A stretch of DNA of 64,000 nucleotides, taken from positions 6,320,602 through 6,384,601 of the forward strand of contig CM042996.1 in NCBI GenBank assembly GCA_023678885.1. Reading direction: 5' to 3'. The position numbers were made by a program, and so were the translations under genes. How positions within the stretch are numbered: position 1 is the first letter of the stretch; every line of letters starts with the position of its first letter. Source of the stretch: Pogostemon cablin. Its lineage: Eukaryota > Streptophyta > Magnoliopsida > Lamiales > Lamiaceae. Shown piece after piece: positions 45,200 through 57,607 of this stretch. Under the pieces are notes generated by a model. The model saw nothing but the letters and a program-made list of their open reading frames with translations, searched no databases and was not told the DNA's origin.

Positions 45200-45970
45200 T
45201 TTTTTTCAAATTAATTTATTATATATTTTAATGGATCAATAGAAATAATTAAATATGATCCAGTCAAATAAAAACAATGCGCATTCAATAGTTTTTTTTT
45301 TGTGACATGGCACAAATAGAGGTGGATAGAAAGTTTTTTTCAAATTAATTTATCAAATATTTTAATGGATCAATAGAAATTATTAAATAGGGTTAATTTA
45401 TAAAAATTTCACCACCTTATAGGGCTTTTCAAATATATCACAACTTTTATTTTTTTCAATTCAATACACAATTTATTTAATATTTTCAATTCTATTACGA
45501 ACTTTTATTTTTGTCAATTTAATACACGATCTATTTATTATTTTCAATTTTATCACAACTTTTATTTTTTTCAATTTGATACACCATTTATTTTATTTTT
45601 TCAATTCAATTAAATGCATTATTATTATTTATTTATTTAAAAATTAAAATACAGAATTTGAAAAATTAAGATTTTTTTACCTGTTAATTATAATATGTTC
45701 ATAATTGTAATTAGCTTACAATAGAAAATATTTTAATAGAGCGATCTTATGTAAAATTATTTTTTATTATGTTGAATAAAATTCTATTAATTTTTTTGTT
45801 CGATTTTATTACTGTTATTATAGTAAATTCACAATTGATAACAAAAATAATATATAAATAAAATTATTTATTGAAAATAAAGATTTAATAACGAGGAAAT
45901 TAGTAATTATTTAATTTGAACTTAAAAAAGATAGTATTAATCACATTAATTAATAAATACAAAGTTTTAC

Positions 45971-46042
<72 letters not shown>

Positions 46043-46352
46043 TAATAATAATATGAATTGAAAATATTAAATAGTGGTGTATCAAATTAAAAAACAAAAG
46101 TTGTGATAGAATTGAAAATATTAAATAGATCGTGTATTGAATTGATAAAAATAAAAGGTCATGATATAATTGAAACTACTAAATAAGCTGAGTATTGAAA
46201 TAACAAAAATAAAAGGTTGTGATAGATTTGAAAATCCCTAATAAGGTGTATTTTTTTAGGAATTAACCCTAATTAAATATGATCCAGTTAAATAAAAATA
46301 ATGCGCATTCAATGATTTTTTTGTGACATGGAACAAATAGAGGTGATTAGGA
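45200..46352. repeat. Tandem duplication of about 135 bp, second unit split by a transposon
   Basis: A unit containing TTTTAATGGATCAATAGAAA and ATAATGCGCATTCAAT runs from about 45200 to 45330. It recurs from 45332 to 45388 and continues at 46271-46352 after the inserted element. The intact unit shows the unoccupied insertion site. Confidence 0.8.
45389..46270. mobile_element. hAT-like non-autonomous element with (TAA)n core
   Basis: The ends AGGGTTAATTTAT and, inverted, AGGGTTAATTCCT pair, and inverted similarity extends inward for about 200 bases with repeated words (CACAACTTTTATTTTT, CAATTTAATACAC). The flanks TATTAAAT and AATTAAAT are an imperfect 8-bp duplication, which favours the hAT superfamily. 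A (TAA)n microsatellite occupies 45971-46053. There are no genes. Confidence 0.7.
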
Positions 46353-46354
46353 GT

Positions 46355-47905
46355 TGTAACGCCCCGGGTTACGTTATGGGGTTGGGATGCTACTAGATAT
46401 ACAATTCCCAATACAGTAATAAAGGGATTAAGAATGCACAGCGGAAATAACATAAAAATCCCAAAAGCGATAATATAATAAAGTAAAAGTTGTATAGAGA
46501 TTATTACATATTAGCGTCTACTCACCCTAGTAGAGTGAAATATCCAAAATAAGTACGTTCAGATGATATATCTGAAATAAAGTTCTTAATAAAATACTAA
46601 AATATAAGATATAATACATAATATAAAGTCTTCTATGGGCTTGGGACATCTGTAGGGGCCTCTTCATCTTCTAAATCTTGTTCTGAAAATCAATAAAGGG
46701 TGAGCGTTTAAAATACACTCAGTGGGTTAACTTAAATGATTGCACAGTTAAAAATAAATATGCATGCCAAATATACTATAAAATGTAACATATGTCAATT
46801 TAATAAAAATAATTTGCACATTGTCGTTCGATAACTTAATAAAAATATTTTATACCGAACCATCATCCGATAACTTATGTTAGTTGGTATATGTGCACCG
46901 GGTCGTCACCCAGTACGATGTTAGCATACTTTGAAATATACTTCCTCGGTCCCTAGGTAAGAGTCTCATTTTACCATTTTGGTTGTCCCACCAAAAGGAT
47001 CTCATTTCATTTTTTGTACATATGGGACCCACCCATACCCACTAATACAATTAAAATATGGGGCCCACACACCCACTAATACAACTACCCACTACACATT
47101 AAATAATAATATTCCTTAATCTACGTGCCCAAAAGAAAATGGGACTTTTACCAAGGGACGGAGGGAGTATTTTAGTACTGAACCGTCGTAGCCAGTAACT
47201 TGTGTTAGTTGTTATATGTGCACCGAGTCGTCACCCCGTACAAGTGTTAGTAGAAAAATATTTGTCATTGAACTAAAAGCACACATGACACATAACATGA
47301 CATATCAATAACACATATCACATCTTAACATAGCAATCATGACATAAAAATGTAGCATTCGGTAAAGAGTGAAAGTTACCCCCACCTTGAACTTCTTAGA
47401 GAAAGTTGGCCGAATTAAACTTGCTCGTTTGACTCAGGTATGCCTGCAAGAGTATACTAAAATGAGTTCTACTTGTAATAATAATTCATATACTAAAACT
47501 AAATTTTTTAACATTATCATATAATTAAGATAAACTAATTATTAACTTAAGAAAATATAAATAATTAATCGTTAAATAAAATGAGTTAAAATAAAATAGT
47601 AAATAGAAATAAAAACTTTAAAATTTTATAAATAATAATTTAACAATCACAGTTTACAACTTTAGTAATAAATCGTAATATTAAAAATATGGATATAAAT
47701 GACATTAATTTTATTAAAACGAATATAAAATATAGATTCTATACCTAAAATAATAAAAGTAATAAAATTATAATTAATATTTAAAAAGAATTAAATTAAA
47801 TATAATATAAATGTAAATATAATGCGTGAATGCTTATAACTGACTTTGATGATTTCGAACTTTCGAAATAGAAAACTCTCTTTCCAAATTTAATATTTAT
47901 TATAG

Positions 47906-47976
<71 letters not shown>

Positions 47977-48637
47977 TTATTAAAATATATAATATACATA
48001 TATTTTGCATGCATATATGCGTTCTGTTTTCTGAAAACAGTTTACGCAAATCTTCTTTTTTATATTAATATTTATAAAGCAATCAAGTCTCTGCCTTATA
48101 CTAAATTCTCATTTAAACTTATCATAAACTTTAACCTTATTACAAAATGACCCAACTTGAGTTATACAACTCCGTTTGAAAATCTAAAAGCGTGCTTTGG
48201 AGTCCTCGCAAGGTGAGGATCACAGGCATACCAATTTTTCATGAAAATAACGAAGTTTAAAGGGGCGAAATTTTGACTTGAAGTGGGTTTCTTCCCATCT
48301 TTTTCATTTCACGTCCAAACTTAAAACTAATTATATGTTTGTGATCCTCATGAGGAGATCTTCAAAATGGCCTATAATATCAAAGTTATGTTCCAACGAT
48401 ACAAAATACGCTATTGAAAGGTTAAAACTTCGACGGAGCTTTTCTAACTCATACGAAATCCATCTCAAAAAAGAATTATATATATGGAATCTACGCATCA
48501 AGACGATCATTTTCGTATATAACATGATAAGGTTTGACAAATAATAGAAAATTTCTCAAAACATCAGTGTGTATATATATGTTTGTGAGTTGTGTGTGCT
48601 TATATATGTATGTATATGTGAGGTATGTATGCGTGAC

Positions 48638-48694
<57 letters not shown>

Positions 48695-48859
48695 GAAATA
48701 TCCATGTGAATAGTGAGATTTCACAAATCTTGCCAAATACATAGAACTTACCCCAAGTTTAAGTGAGTCGTCATCTGCTTGACGTCATCAACTTCATCAC
48801 TTCTTATCAACTGACATCCCAAGTGAATAATTACCACAATTAATATTATTATTATATAC

Positions 48860-48897
<38 letters not shown>

Positions 48898-48909
48898 GTA
48901 GGTATTACA
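46355..48909 (-). repeat. 3' LTR of the Tekay-type element
   Basis: 2555 bp. Contains (AT)n tracts at 47909-47972, 48642-48689 and 48867-48893. It is about 230 bp longer than the other LTR because of a MITE. Confidence 0.92.
46939..47169. mobile_element. Stowaway-like MITE inside one LTR
   Basis: The left end is TACTTCCTCGGTCCCTAGGT and the right end CAAGGGACGGAGGGAGTA is its inverted partner, with TA borders. The other LTR lacks it, so it inserted after the retrotransposon. A short stretch of LTR around it (GTTAGTTGKTATATGTGCAC) is also repeated on both sides. Confidence 0.75.
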
Positions 48910-48922
48910 TCTACCCCTACTA
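48910..48922 (-). other. Polypurine tract of the Tekay-type element
   Basis: On the minus strand, AGTAGGGGTAGA directly precedes the LTR tip TGTAATACC. Confidence 0.8.
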
Positions 48923-48929
48923 AAAATAA

Positions 48930-51900
48930 AATTTCGTCCTCGAAATTACTTACTATGTAAGGATAGACTCAGATATTTATTTCGCATATTGTCTTCGTAT
49001 TCCCACGTTGCTTCATCTTCATTGTGACTGCTCCAATGAACTTTGACTAAAGTAACTTCACGATTTCATAACTTATGAACTTTTTTGTCAAGAATGGCTG
49101 TAGAAAATTCCTCATAAGCTAAGTTGTCGTCGATTGTTATAACCTCATGGTTAACAACGTGACTTGGATCAAATACATATTTTCGTAGCATATACACATG
49201 AAATACATCATGTGCTCCACTAGTTCAGGTGGTAAAGCTAATTTGTATGCCAACTCGCCGATTCGTTCCAAAATCTCGTAAAGCCCAATGTATCTTGGCT
49301 TGAGTTTTCCCTTCATTCCAAAGCGAGAAATTCCTTTCGTTGGTGAGACTTTGAGAAAAACTTAATCTCCTTCCTGAAACTGCAAATCTTTGCGTCTCTT
49401 ATCAGCGTAAGACTTCTGGCAATTTTGTGCTGTCAAAATTCTTCTTCTGATTCTTTCAATTGCTTCCACTGTCTTTTCTACTATCTCTGGTTCTAGATCT
49501 TTCTTTTCACCAACTTCATCCCAATAGAGGGGAGATCTACACTTCCTTCCGTAGAGTGCTTCGTAAGAGGCCATGCCTATCGTGGCCTAAAAATTGTTGT
49601 TGTAAGCGAACTCTATTAGTGGTATGTATCTTTCCCAACTTTCTAGGACACATGCCCTCAACATGTCTTCCAATGTTTGAATAGTCCTTTCAGACTGACC
49701 ATCGGTTTGCGGATGAAATACCGTGCTAAACTTTAGCTTCGTGTCCATCGTGTTTTGTAAACTGTGCCATAATTTTGATGTGAAACTTGGATCTCGATCC
49801 GAAACTATCGAAACTGGTACACCATGTAATCTGACAACTTCTTCTAGATAGATTTGTGCAAGCTTATCCATTCCATGAGTCATTTTCACTGGAAGAAAAT
49901 GCGCTGACTTGGTCAAACGATCCACTATCACCCATATAGCTTGATTTCCTCGCACTGATCTTGGTAATCCAGTAACGAAATCTATTGTAATATGCTCCCA
50001 TTTCCACTCAGGAATCTCTAATGGCTTCAAGAGTCCTGAGGGTGGTTGATGCTCTGCTTTTACTTGTTGATAAGTCATACACTTTTGGATAAACAAGCCT
50101 ATATCCCTCTTCATATTTCTCCACCAAAATGCATTCTTCAAGTCTTGGTACATCTTAGTTCCTCCTGGATGTACCATGTATGAAGTACAATGAGCTTCTG
50201 ACAAAATTTCTCTAATAAGATTCTCATTTTTAGGAACACATAATCTTTTTCCAAAGACGAGTATCCCATCAGCTGTGAGAGAAAATCCCTTTCCTTCCCC
50301 AATTTTCATGCGTTCCTTAATTTTCCTGAGAAATTCATCTCCATCTTGAAATTCCTTGACTCTATCTCTTAAGGAGGGTTTAATTAGTAACACAGTTAAT
50401 ACTGCTTCAATGCTACTTGGAGGTATCACAACTTCCAAACTCATTCGAGAGAACTTAGCCACCAACAATTCTTGGTTTGTTATAGAGTAAGCTAATTCTC
50501 CTTTTCCTTTTCTGCTTAAAGCATCTGCTACCACATTTGTCTTTCCTGGATGGTACAGTATTGTACAATCATAATCCTTGACTAATTCCAACCATCTCCT
50601 TTGCCTCATGTTTAATTCCTTCTGTTTGAAAAAGTATTTTAAGCTCTTGTGATCCGTATAAATTTGACATTTTGCTCCATACAGATAATGTCTCCAATTT
50701 TTCAAAGCATGTACAACTGCTACCAATTCTAAATCATGATTTGGATAGTTTTGTTCATGGATTTTGAGTTGTCTAGACGCATAGGCAACTACTTTATTCG
50801 TTGCATCAGAACACATCCAAATCCTTGCTTTGAAGAATCACTATAGATGACAAATCCTTCTATCCCATCTAGAATTGTCAGTACATGTGCATTGATCAAT
50901 TTCTATTTAAGAAGGTTGAAACTCTTTTCACACTCTTCCGTCCAACAGAACTTAACTTCCTTGCGAGTTAATTTCGTCAAGGGCCCTGCAATCTTTGAAA
51001 ATCCCTTAATAAATCTTCTGTAATATCCTGCCAATCCAATGAAACTCCGTACTTCTCCTACATTCGTAGGTGTCTTCCATTTCTTTACTGCTTCCACCTT
51101 GGTCGGATCCACCTCGATTCCTCGAGCTGACACAATGTGCCCAAAAAAGACAACTTTATCTAACCAAAACTCATATTTCTTGAATTTGACATATAACTTT
51201 TTCTTTATTAGTGTCTCTAGAAAGATTCTCAGATGTTCTTCATGTTGTTCCCGATCTCTAGAATACACCAAGATGTCTTCATTGAACACGATCATGAATT
51301 TGTCCAAATATGACTGGAAAACACGATTCATCAAATCCATGAAAATTGCTGGTGCATTGCTAAGTCCAAAAGGCATCACAACAAACTCATAATGCCCGTA
51401 ACGTGTTCTAAAAGCAGTCTTCGAAGTGTCGCTTTGCTTGATTCGCACTTGATGCTATCTAGACCTCAGATCTATCTTAGAAAATATGCTAACACCGCCC
51501 AGTTAATCAAATAGATCCTCAATCCTTGGCAATGGATACTTATTCTTGATGGTAAGTTTATTCAGTTCTCGATAAACGATACACATCCTAAACGAACCAT
51601 CTTTCTTCTTTACGAACAAAACAGGTGCTCCCCAGGATGAAACACTAGGGTGTATGAAACCCAAATCCAAGAGTTCTTGTAGCTGGAACTTCAATTCTTG
51701 CAACTCCTTTGGTGCCATTTGATAAGGTGTTTTGAGACTGGTGCTGCTCCCGCTACTAGATCGATTGTGAATTCTACTTGTCTTTCGGGTGGCAAGTCTG
51801 GTAAGTCTTCAGGAAATACATCCTCGTATTCTTGCACAATATGAACATCCTCTATGCTCATATTTTTGCCTTCACTTTTCACGATGTTTACTAAAAATGT

Positions 51901-51940
51901 TTGACATCCCTCTTTCTTCATCATTTTGATCGCTTTCATT
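48930..51940 (-). pseudogene. Tekay-type pol: RT, RNase H, integrase, chromodomain
   Basis: RT starts at 51718 (LQELLDLGFIHPSVSSWGAP, FVKKKDGSFRMCIVYRELNK). At 51448-50903 it has TRYGHYEFVVMPFGLSNAPA, then FNEDILVYS in place of the expected F/Y-x-D-D box, so the first catalytic aspartate is glutamate. RNase H (50816 leftward) has YPNHDLELVAVVHALKNWRH and IYTDHKSLKYF. Integrase has the zinc module (HPGGTKMYQDLKNAFWWRNM, CMTYQQVK), core DFVTGLPRS, VDRLTKSAHF, SDRDPSFTS and FHPQTDGQSERTIQ, then SYEALYGRKCRSPLYWDEVG at 49574. Near 49000-49080 VKVHWSSHNEDEATWEYEDN is the chromodomain. Stops lie between RT halves (51450-51500) and after the integrase core. Confidence 0.88.
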
Positions 51941-52300
51941 GCAGTTATAACTCGCGGTACTACTCCAGCTTTCCCTCTGTGAAAAGTAAATTTCTCATCT
52001 CCTAGGAGTTGGAACTGTACTTCTTTTTCACGACATCTTATTACAACATGATTAGCTCTAAGTCAATCCATCCCTAAAATTACATCAAAATCTTTCATCT
52101 CAATTACGTGAAGGTCTGCAAGTAGGACTCTGTCATTCATCCCTATCTTCACATTCTTGCACATTTTCATAGTTCGGATTGAGTTACCCGAAGGTATACT
52201 AACCTCAAGAATTGATTTGTCTAACTTCTCACAATTTTTTCTACTTTCTTATACATCTTAGCAGATATAAATGAATGAGTGGCTCCCATATCAAATTAGT
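51691..52300 (-). pseudogene. Tekay-type aspartic protease region and linker
   Basis: On the minus strand the linker reads EYEDVFPEDLPDLPPERQVE, typical before RT, and further upstream GHSFISA-like sequence leads from the zinc knuckle. The segment has several stops, so the active-site motif is not cleanly readable. Confidence 0.6.
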
Positions 52301-53363
52301 ATACGAGCAGGAGTGCCAAATACTGATAGCATACCTGTCATTGTTTCTGGTTCTTCCTCAGCTTCTTGTTGCGTCATAGCATATGCACGTGCTGGTCTAG
52401 CACTCGATCCTTCTGCTGCTTTAGCCTTTGGGCATTCCAGTATGGTGTGTCCCAGTTGACGGCATCGATAACACATTCTGGTTCTATATAAGCATGCTCC
52501 AAGGTGATTCTTACCACATTTCGGACAGGGAGAATTTGTTCCGAGTGCCGGTGGTCATGATCCACCTCTGATTTTTATTTTCTTGTTCTGAATCTTATGG
52601 TTTCCTTTTCCGATCACCGGCCCTCCCCACTTGCGCTTTGCATGCATTTCCATTGCCTTTTTGTTCTAGTTGCTATTATTCTTTTGTAGAGGCTCAATTT
52701 CTTGAGCTCTGTAAAATGCATCTGCAAAAGTCATCATCCCTTGTCCAGTAAAGATAGTGTTGATCTCAGACCGCAATCCTTTTTTCAAATCGTCTAGCTT
52801 TCTTCTCCTCCTTGTTGACAAGGTGTGTGGTAAATCTGGAGAGTTAATTGAATTCTTTTTCATATTCGAGAACACTCATTGTTCCTTGTTTCAAGTGCAC
52901 TTTTGTTTTCATCTTGGAATGACTGAGGCAAGTAGTTTTGAATGATCACATCCTTAAAGTCTTCCCATGTCATCCTTGCCTTCTGTTTAGGTGTCTTGGT
53001 ACGTCTATAAGCCTCCCACCAGAAATCTGCTTTACCCACAAACTGAAAAACAGCACACACGATCTTCTGTGTATCAGTGTAATCGAGATAGGTGAAAATC
53101 TTGTCCAACGACCACAACCATTTCTCAGCTTCTGCGGGGTCCTCTATTCCGTTGAATATTGGTGGATTGAAATGTCAGAATTGTTCAATTACCAAGGCTG
53201 GCTTATTTCTAGTAATAGGTTCTGATGGTGGTGGTCGTACAGAGTTTGCGTGAAATTGTTGAGCTAATCCTCGAAGGATTGTCACTAAATCATCTCCGGG
53301 GTCACCATAAACGTTCTCAAAATTATCATTTGTAGGTAGGTTTTGTGATCTTCTCCGACTCAT
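52291..53363 (-). pseudogene. Tekay-type gag with CCHC zinc knuckle
   Basis: It starts MSRRRSQNLPTNDNFENVYG at 53363, then after a stop continues WLWSLDKIFTYLDYTDTQKI, FQFVGKADFWWEAYRRT and TWEDFKDVIIQNYLPQSFQD, the capsid core. After a frameshift ARRFEKGLRSEI-like sequence and FADAFYRAQEIE follow. At 52476 CYRCRQLGHTILEC is a complete C-x2-C-x4-H-x4-C knuckle that binds RNA during packaging. Stops and one frameshift disable it. It follows about 690 bases of leader after the primer site. Confidence 0.85.
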
Positions 53364-54033
53364 AATGTGATAAAAGTGTTATAATTATAATAATACTTCA
53401 ATTAAACATAACAAATAAAATAATTAAACATATAAACATTTATATTTGCAAAATTATGCCATTAAGACACTCGAAACATCACTGTGTTAGTCACACATCA
53501 GTAGATTATGCATCATAAAGTACTATTTCAAAAGGCCCTATCAAGTGAGACATCTAGACATACATATATATGTACATACTACCCACTTAAGTGTCAAAAA
53601 GGTTCCTACTATAGGAACATGTCGCTACTACTATAATAAGAGTCATAACTGGCCTAAGTCAGTGTAGTACTAGTCTGTCTAATCAATCACTTCCCCATCA
53701 TCCCAGGTCCATACTCTCCAGGCTCCATGGGTGCGGCCGAAATCTCCTCCTGCACAAATGCCGGAACAGGAGGAGCAGATGGCACGAGGCTCAGAAGCCA
53801 GGCATGGAACATAGATGCATAGTAAGCTATGTAGTTCACCACGGGAGGTCCAGGTGGAATCACAAACATCTGAGTTACAAGTTAAAAATCCATTCTAAGT
53901 TTATTTAAATATCAAGACTTTAAATATTTAAAACAAGTCAGGAAATCCTATAGTATAATGATGTCAAATGAGTTGTCCTAGGGATGTAGTATTATGAACT
54001 AAGTTAGGTACTTGACCAAATCTGATATAGACT
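53364..54033 (-). other. Leader of the Tekay-type element
   Basis: This is untranslated sequence between primer site and gag. The frame at 53687-53869 is proline/alanine-rich and has no known domain. Confidence 0.5.
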
Positions 54034-54044
54034 GCTCTGATACC
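54034..54044 (-). other. Primer-binding site of the Tekay-type element
   Basis: On the minus strand, GGTATCAGAGC (tRNA-Met type) lies four bases from the LTR end. Confidence 0.85.
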
Positions 54045-54048
54045 TCGT

Positions 54049-55276
54049 TGTAACGCCCCGGATTACGCTATGGGATTGGGACGCTACCAGATATACAATT
54101 TTCAATATATAAATAAAGGGGTCGAGAATGCACAGTGGAAATAATATAAAAATCCCAAAAGCGATAATATAATAAAGTAAAAATTATACAGAGATTATAA
54201 CATATTAGCGTCTACTCACCCGAGTAGAGTGAAATATCCAAAACAAGAACGCTCAGATGATATATCTGAAATAAAGTTCTTAATAAAATACTAAAATATA
54301 AGACATAACATAAAGTCTTCTATGGGCTTGGGACATCTGCAGGGGCTTCTTCATCTTCTAAACCTTGTTCTGAAAATCAATAAGGGGTGAGCGTCTAAAA
54401 TACACTCAGTGAGTTAACTTAAATGATTGCACAGTTAAAAATAAATATGCATGCCAAATATACCATAAAATATAACATATGTCAATTTAATAAAATAATT
54501 TGTACATTATCGTTCGATAACTTAATAAAAATATTTTAAAGCGAACCATCATCCGATAACTTATGTTAGTTAGTATATGTGCACCGAGTTGTCACTCCGT
54601 ACAAGTGTTAGTAGAAAAATATTTGTCATCGAACTAAAAGCACACATGACACATAACATGACATATCAGTAACACATATCACATCTTAACATAGCAATCA
54701 TAACATAAAAATGTAGCACTTGGTAAAGAGTGAAAGTTACCCCCACCTTGAACTTCTTAGAGATAGTTGGTAGGATTAAACTTGCTCGTTTGACTCAGGT
54801 ATGTCTACAAGGGTATACTAAATTGAGTTCTACTTCTAATAATAATTCCTATACTAAAACTAAATTTTTTAACATTATCATATAATTAAGATAAACTAAT
54901 TATTAACATAAGAAAATATAAATAATTAATCGTTAAATAAAATGAGTTAAAATAAAATAATAAATAAAAATAAAAACTTTAAAACTTTATAAATAATAAT
55001 TTAACAATCACAGTTTACAACTTTAGTAATAAATCGTAATATTAAAAATAAGGATACAAATGACATTAATTTTATTAAAAACGAATATAAAATAAAGATT
55101 TTATACCTAAAATAAGAAAAGTAATAAAATCATAATTAATATTTAAAAAGTATTAAATTAAATATAATATAAATGTAAATATAATGCGTGAATGCGTGCA
55201 ACTGACTTTGATGATTTCGAACTTTCGAAATAGAAAACTCTCTTTCCAAATTTACGATTTATTGTATTTATTATAG

Positions 55277-55346
<70 letters not shown>

Positions 55347-56028
55347 TATTAAAATATATATATTAAATATTAAAATATATAATATACATATATTTTGCAC
55401 GCATATATGTGTGCTATTTTCTGAAAACAGTTCACGCAAAATCTTCTTTTTTTATATTAATATTTATAAATTGCAATCAAGTCCCTGCATTATATTAAAT
55501 TCTCATTTAAACTTACCCTAAACTTTAACCTTATTACAAAATGACTCAACTTGAGTTATACAACTCCATTTGAAAATCCGAAAGCACGTATGTAGTCCTC
55601 GCAAGTTGAGGAACACATGCATACTAATTTTTCATGAAAATAACGAAGTTTAAAGGGAACAAAATTTTGACTTGAAGTGGGTTTCTTCCTATCTTCTTCA
55701 TTTCACGTTTAAAATCAAAACTAATTATATGTTTGTGATCCTCGTGAGGAAAACTTCAAAATGGCCTATAATATCAAAGTTATGTCCCAACGATACAAAA
55801 TACGCTATTGAAAAGTTAAAACTTCGACGGAGCTTTTCTAACTCATACGAAATTCATTTCACAAAAGAATTATATATATGGAATCTACGTATCGAGACGA
55901 TTATTTTTGTGTATAACATGATAAGGTTTGACAAAGAATATAAAATTTCTCAAAATATCAGTGTATATATATGTTTGTGAGTTGTGTGTGCTTGTATATG
56001 TATGTATACGTGAGGCATGTGTGAGTGA

Positions 56029-56078
<50 letters not shown>

Positions 56079-56375
56079 GAAGCATATTAACTCAACTTAC
56101 TACTTCTTTCCCTCGCAGTAACTCCTCAAAATCTTAAAGCTGAGGTAAAGTACGTATGTATATATCTATAGAAGGGTAGAAATATCCGTGAGATTTCACA
56201 AATCTTGCCAAATACATAGAACTTACCCCAAGTTGAAGTGAGTCGTCATCTGCTTGACGTCATCAGCTTCATCACTTCTTATCAACTGACATCCCAAGTA
56301 GATAATTAAAGTAATTAATATTATTATTATATAAATATTATATATCTATTATATATATATTTAGCAGGTATTACA
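54049..56375 (-). repeat. 5' LTR of the Tekay-type element
   Basis: 2327 bp, matching the left LTR throughout apart from the MITE and microsatellite lengths. (AT)n tracts lie at 55283-55342 and 56034-56075. Confidence 0.92.
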
Positions 56376-56380
56376 GGAGT

Positions 56381-56740
56381 AGTTAAATAAGATAATTTAA
56401 GAGTTATAGCTCTAGCAGGAGCTGCACATTTATTATTTTTTTTTAATTTACATGGGATGAATAGAATATTTATTTTTATTTATTTATTAATTTTATATTT
56501 AATAATAAATTAATATTTTAATGATTTCTATAATTGGTGTAATTTTATTTTATAATTTTAATTTAAAATTTTGTCCGTTAACGGCTGTAACAATCGTAGA
56601 GGGTCAATTAAGGAAAACAATCGAATGTAGGGCATTTTTTAAGTTTTTACACGAGTTGGGTAAAAAAGATTTTCATAATTTGAGTTGTGCATTTAAGTTT
56701 TGTCCCATTTTATTTATGCCTACAAAATATTTGGAATCAC
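56381..56740. other. AT-rich intergenic flank
   Basis: No gene. The open frame at 56521-56772 has no domain and reads into the following TIR element, so it is rejected as coding. Confidence 0.5.
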
Positions 56741-56896
56741 ATTGCACCGGGCACACCGATGCACCTGAATAATTTAAACTATTAGATCATATTTATATTT
56801 AATCTTAACCACTAAATAAAATAAAAATAATAACTACAAACTACATTCTAACATTTACCCTATAAATGTTCAGGTGCACCGGTGCACAAAATGCTC
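56741..56896. mobile_element. Small TIR element with GTGCACC ends
   Basis: The ends CATTGCACCGGGCACACC, continuing to GATGCACCTGA, and the inverted GCATTTTGTGCACCGGTGCA, continuing to CCTGA, pair over about 25 bases. The interior is about 100 bases of AT-rich sequence. The superfamily is undetermined and the borders are approximate. Confidence 0.55.
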
Positions 56897-56998
56897 CACA
56901 GAATAAACCAAATAGTTAATATATTTAAGTATGTTAATGTATAAAATCATAAATAAAATAATAAAATATTATTAAAAATATGTGATTTTCATTTATTC

Positions 56999-57160
56999 GA
57001 TTGAATTGTCGGTTCCACAATCCGACCAATTTAACCTCAAATAATAGGAAACATTGCCAGTTTCCCCAAGCCAGCAATTCCTCAAACGAGGGTTCGATTC
57101 GATTGAATTGGCGATTCGACCGATCCGACCAATTTAACCTCAAATAATAGGAAACATTGG
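56999..57160. repeat. Tandem duplication, period about 103 bp
   Basis: CCGACCAATTTAACCTCAAA with flanking sequence occurs at 57022 and 57125. The TCGATTGAATTG lead-in precedes both. Confidence 0.8.
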
Positions 57161-57356
57161 TTTGATCTCCGGTTCAATGATAACAACACTATTCTAAATT
57201 ATGATATGGTTGGTGAAATTTTTCTACATTAAATTTAATTATTACTTATTTTGGATATCTTTATTTTATCTGTAGAAAGCAAATAAATTAGATCGTGGTT
57301 ATTTTGAATCTATCACAAGATTGGAATCGAATCAAATACTCCTTCAATATACTACA

Positions 57357-57390
57357 CTAGTATGTTTCCCCGTGTATTACTCGGGTTATA
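57357..57390 (-). mobile_element. Helitron 3' terminus
   Basis: On the minus strand a hairpin (CCCGAG/CACGGG around TAATA) is followed eight bases later by CTAG, then T. This is the expected CTRR end with subterminal hairpin, and it lies 250 bases downstream of a Helitron-type helicase in the same orientation, which strengthens the call. Confidence 0.65.
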
Positions 57391-57607
57391 TTTTTTATAA
57401 TATAATTTTTTAAATAATCTTTACTTTATTATGTTAATTTCGATATGTTTTGATGTAATGTCATTTTCGTCCTGTTTTTCATGTTCCTATATATTTATCT
57501 TTATTTATTGTAATTATGATGTTTACCTTTAAATGGAATATTATGTAACTGAATTGAAATAAATAAAAAGTGAAATATAATCATATTTATATTATCTGTA
57601 ACATTAA

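Larger units (their letters stand above)
46355..56375 (-). mobile_element. Tekay-type chromovirus LTR retrotransposon, 10.0 kb
   Basis: The two LTRs (46355-48909 and 54049-56375) and a perfect GGAGT target duplication (46350-46354 and 56376-56380) delimit a complete element. On the minus strand it has a tRNA-Met primer site, gag with zinc knuckle, protease, RT, RNase H, integrase and a chromodomain, then a PPT. Long LTRs opening TGTAATACC and closing GGGGCGTTACA, plus the VHW...EDEATWE chromodomain, suggest the Tekay/Del clade. All genes carry stops or frameshifts. Confidence 0.92.

Noticed and set aside
45900..46097. Frame made of a tyrosine run
   Set aside because: It is the translation of the (TAA)n microsatellite inside the hAT-like element.
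47796..48014. Frame with an IYIYIY repeat in an LTR (also 55158-55439)
   Set aside because: This is (AT)n microsatellite in non-coding LTR sequence, and both LTR copies have it for that reason.
48278..48544. Frame conserved in both LTRs (also 55672-55980)
   Set aside because: Conservation follows from LTR duplication. No domain, and the position is inside non-coding LTR sequence.
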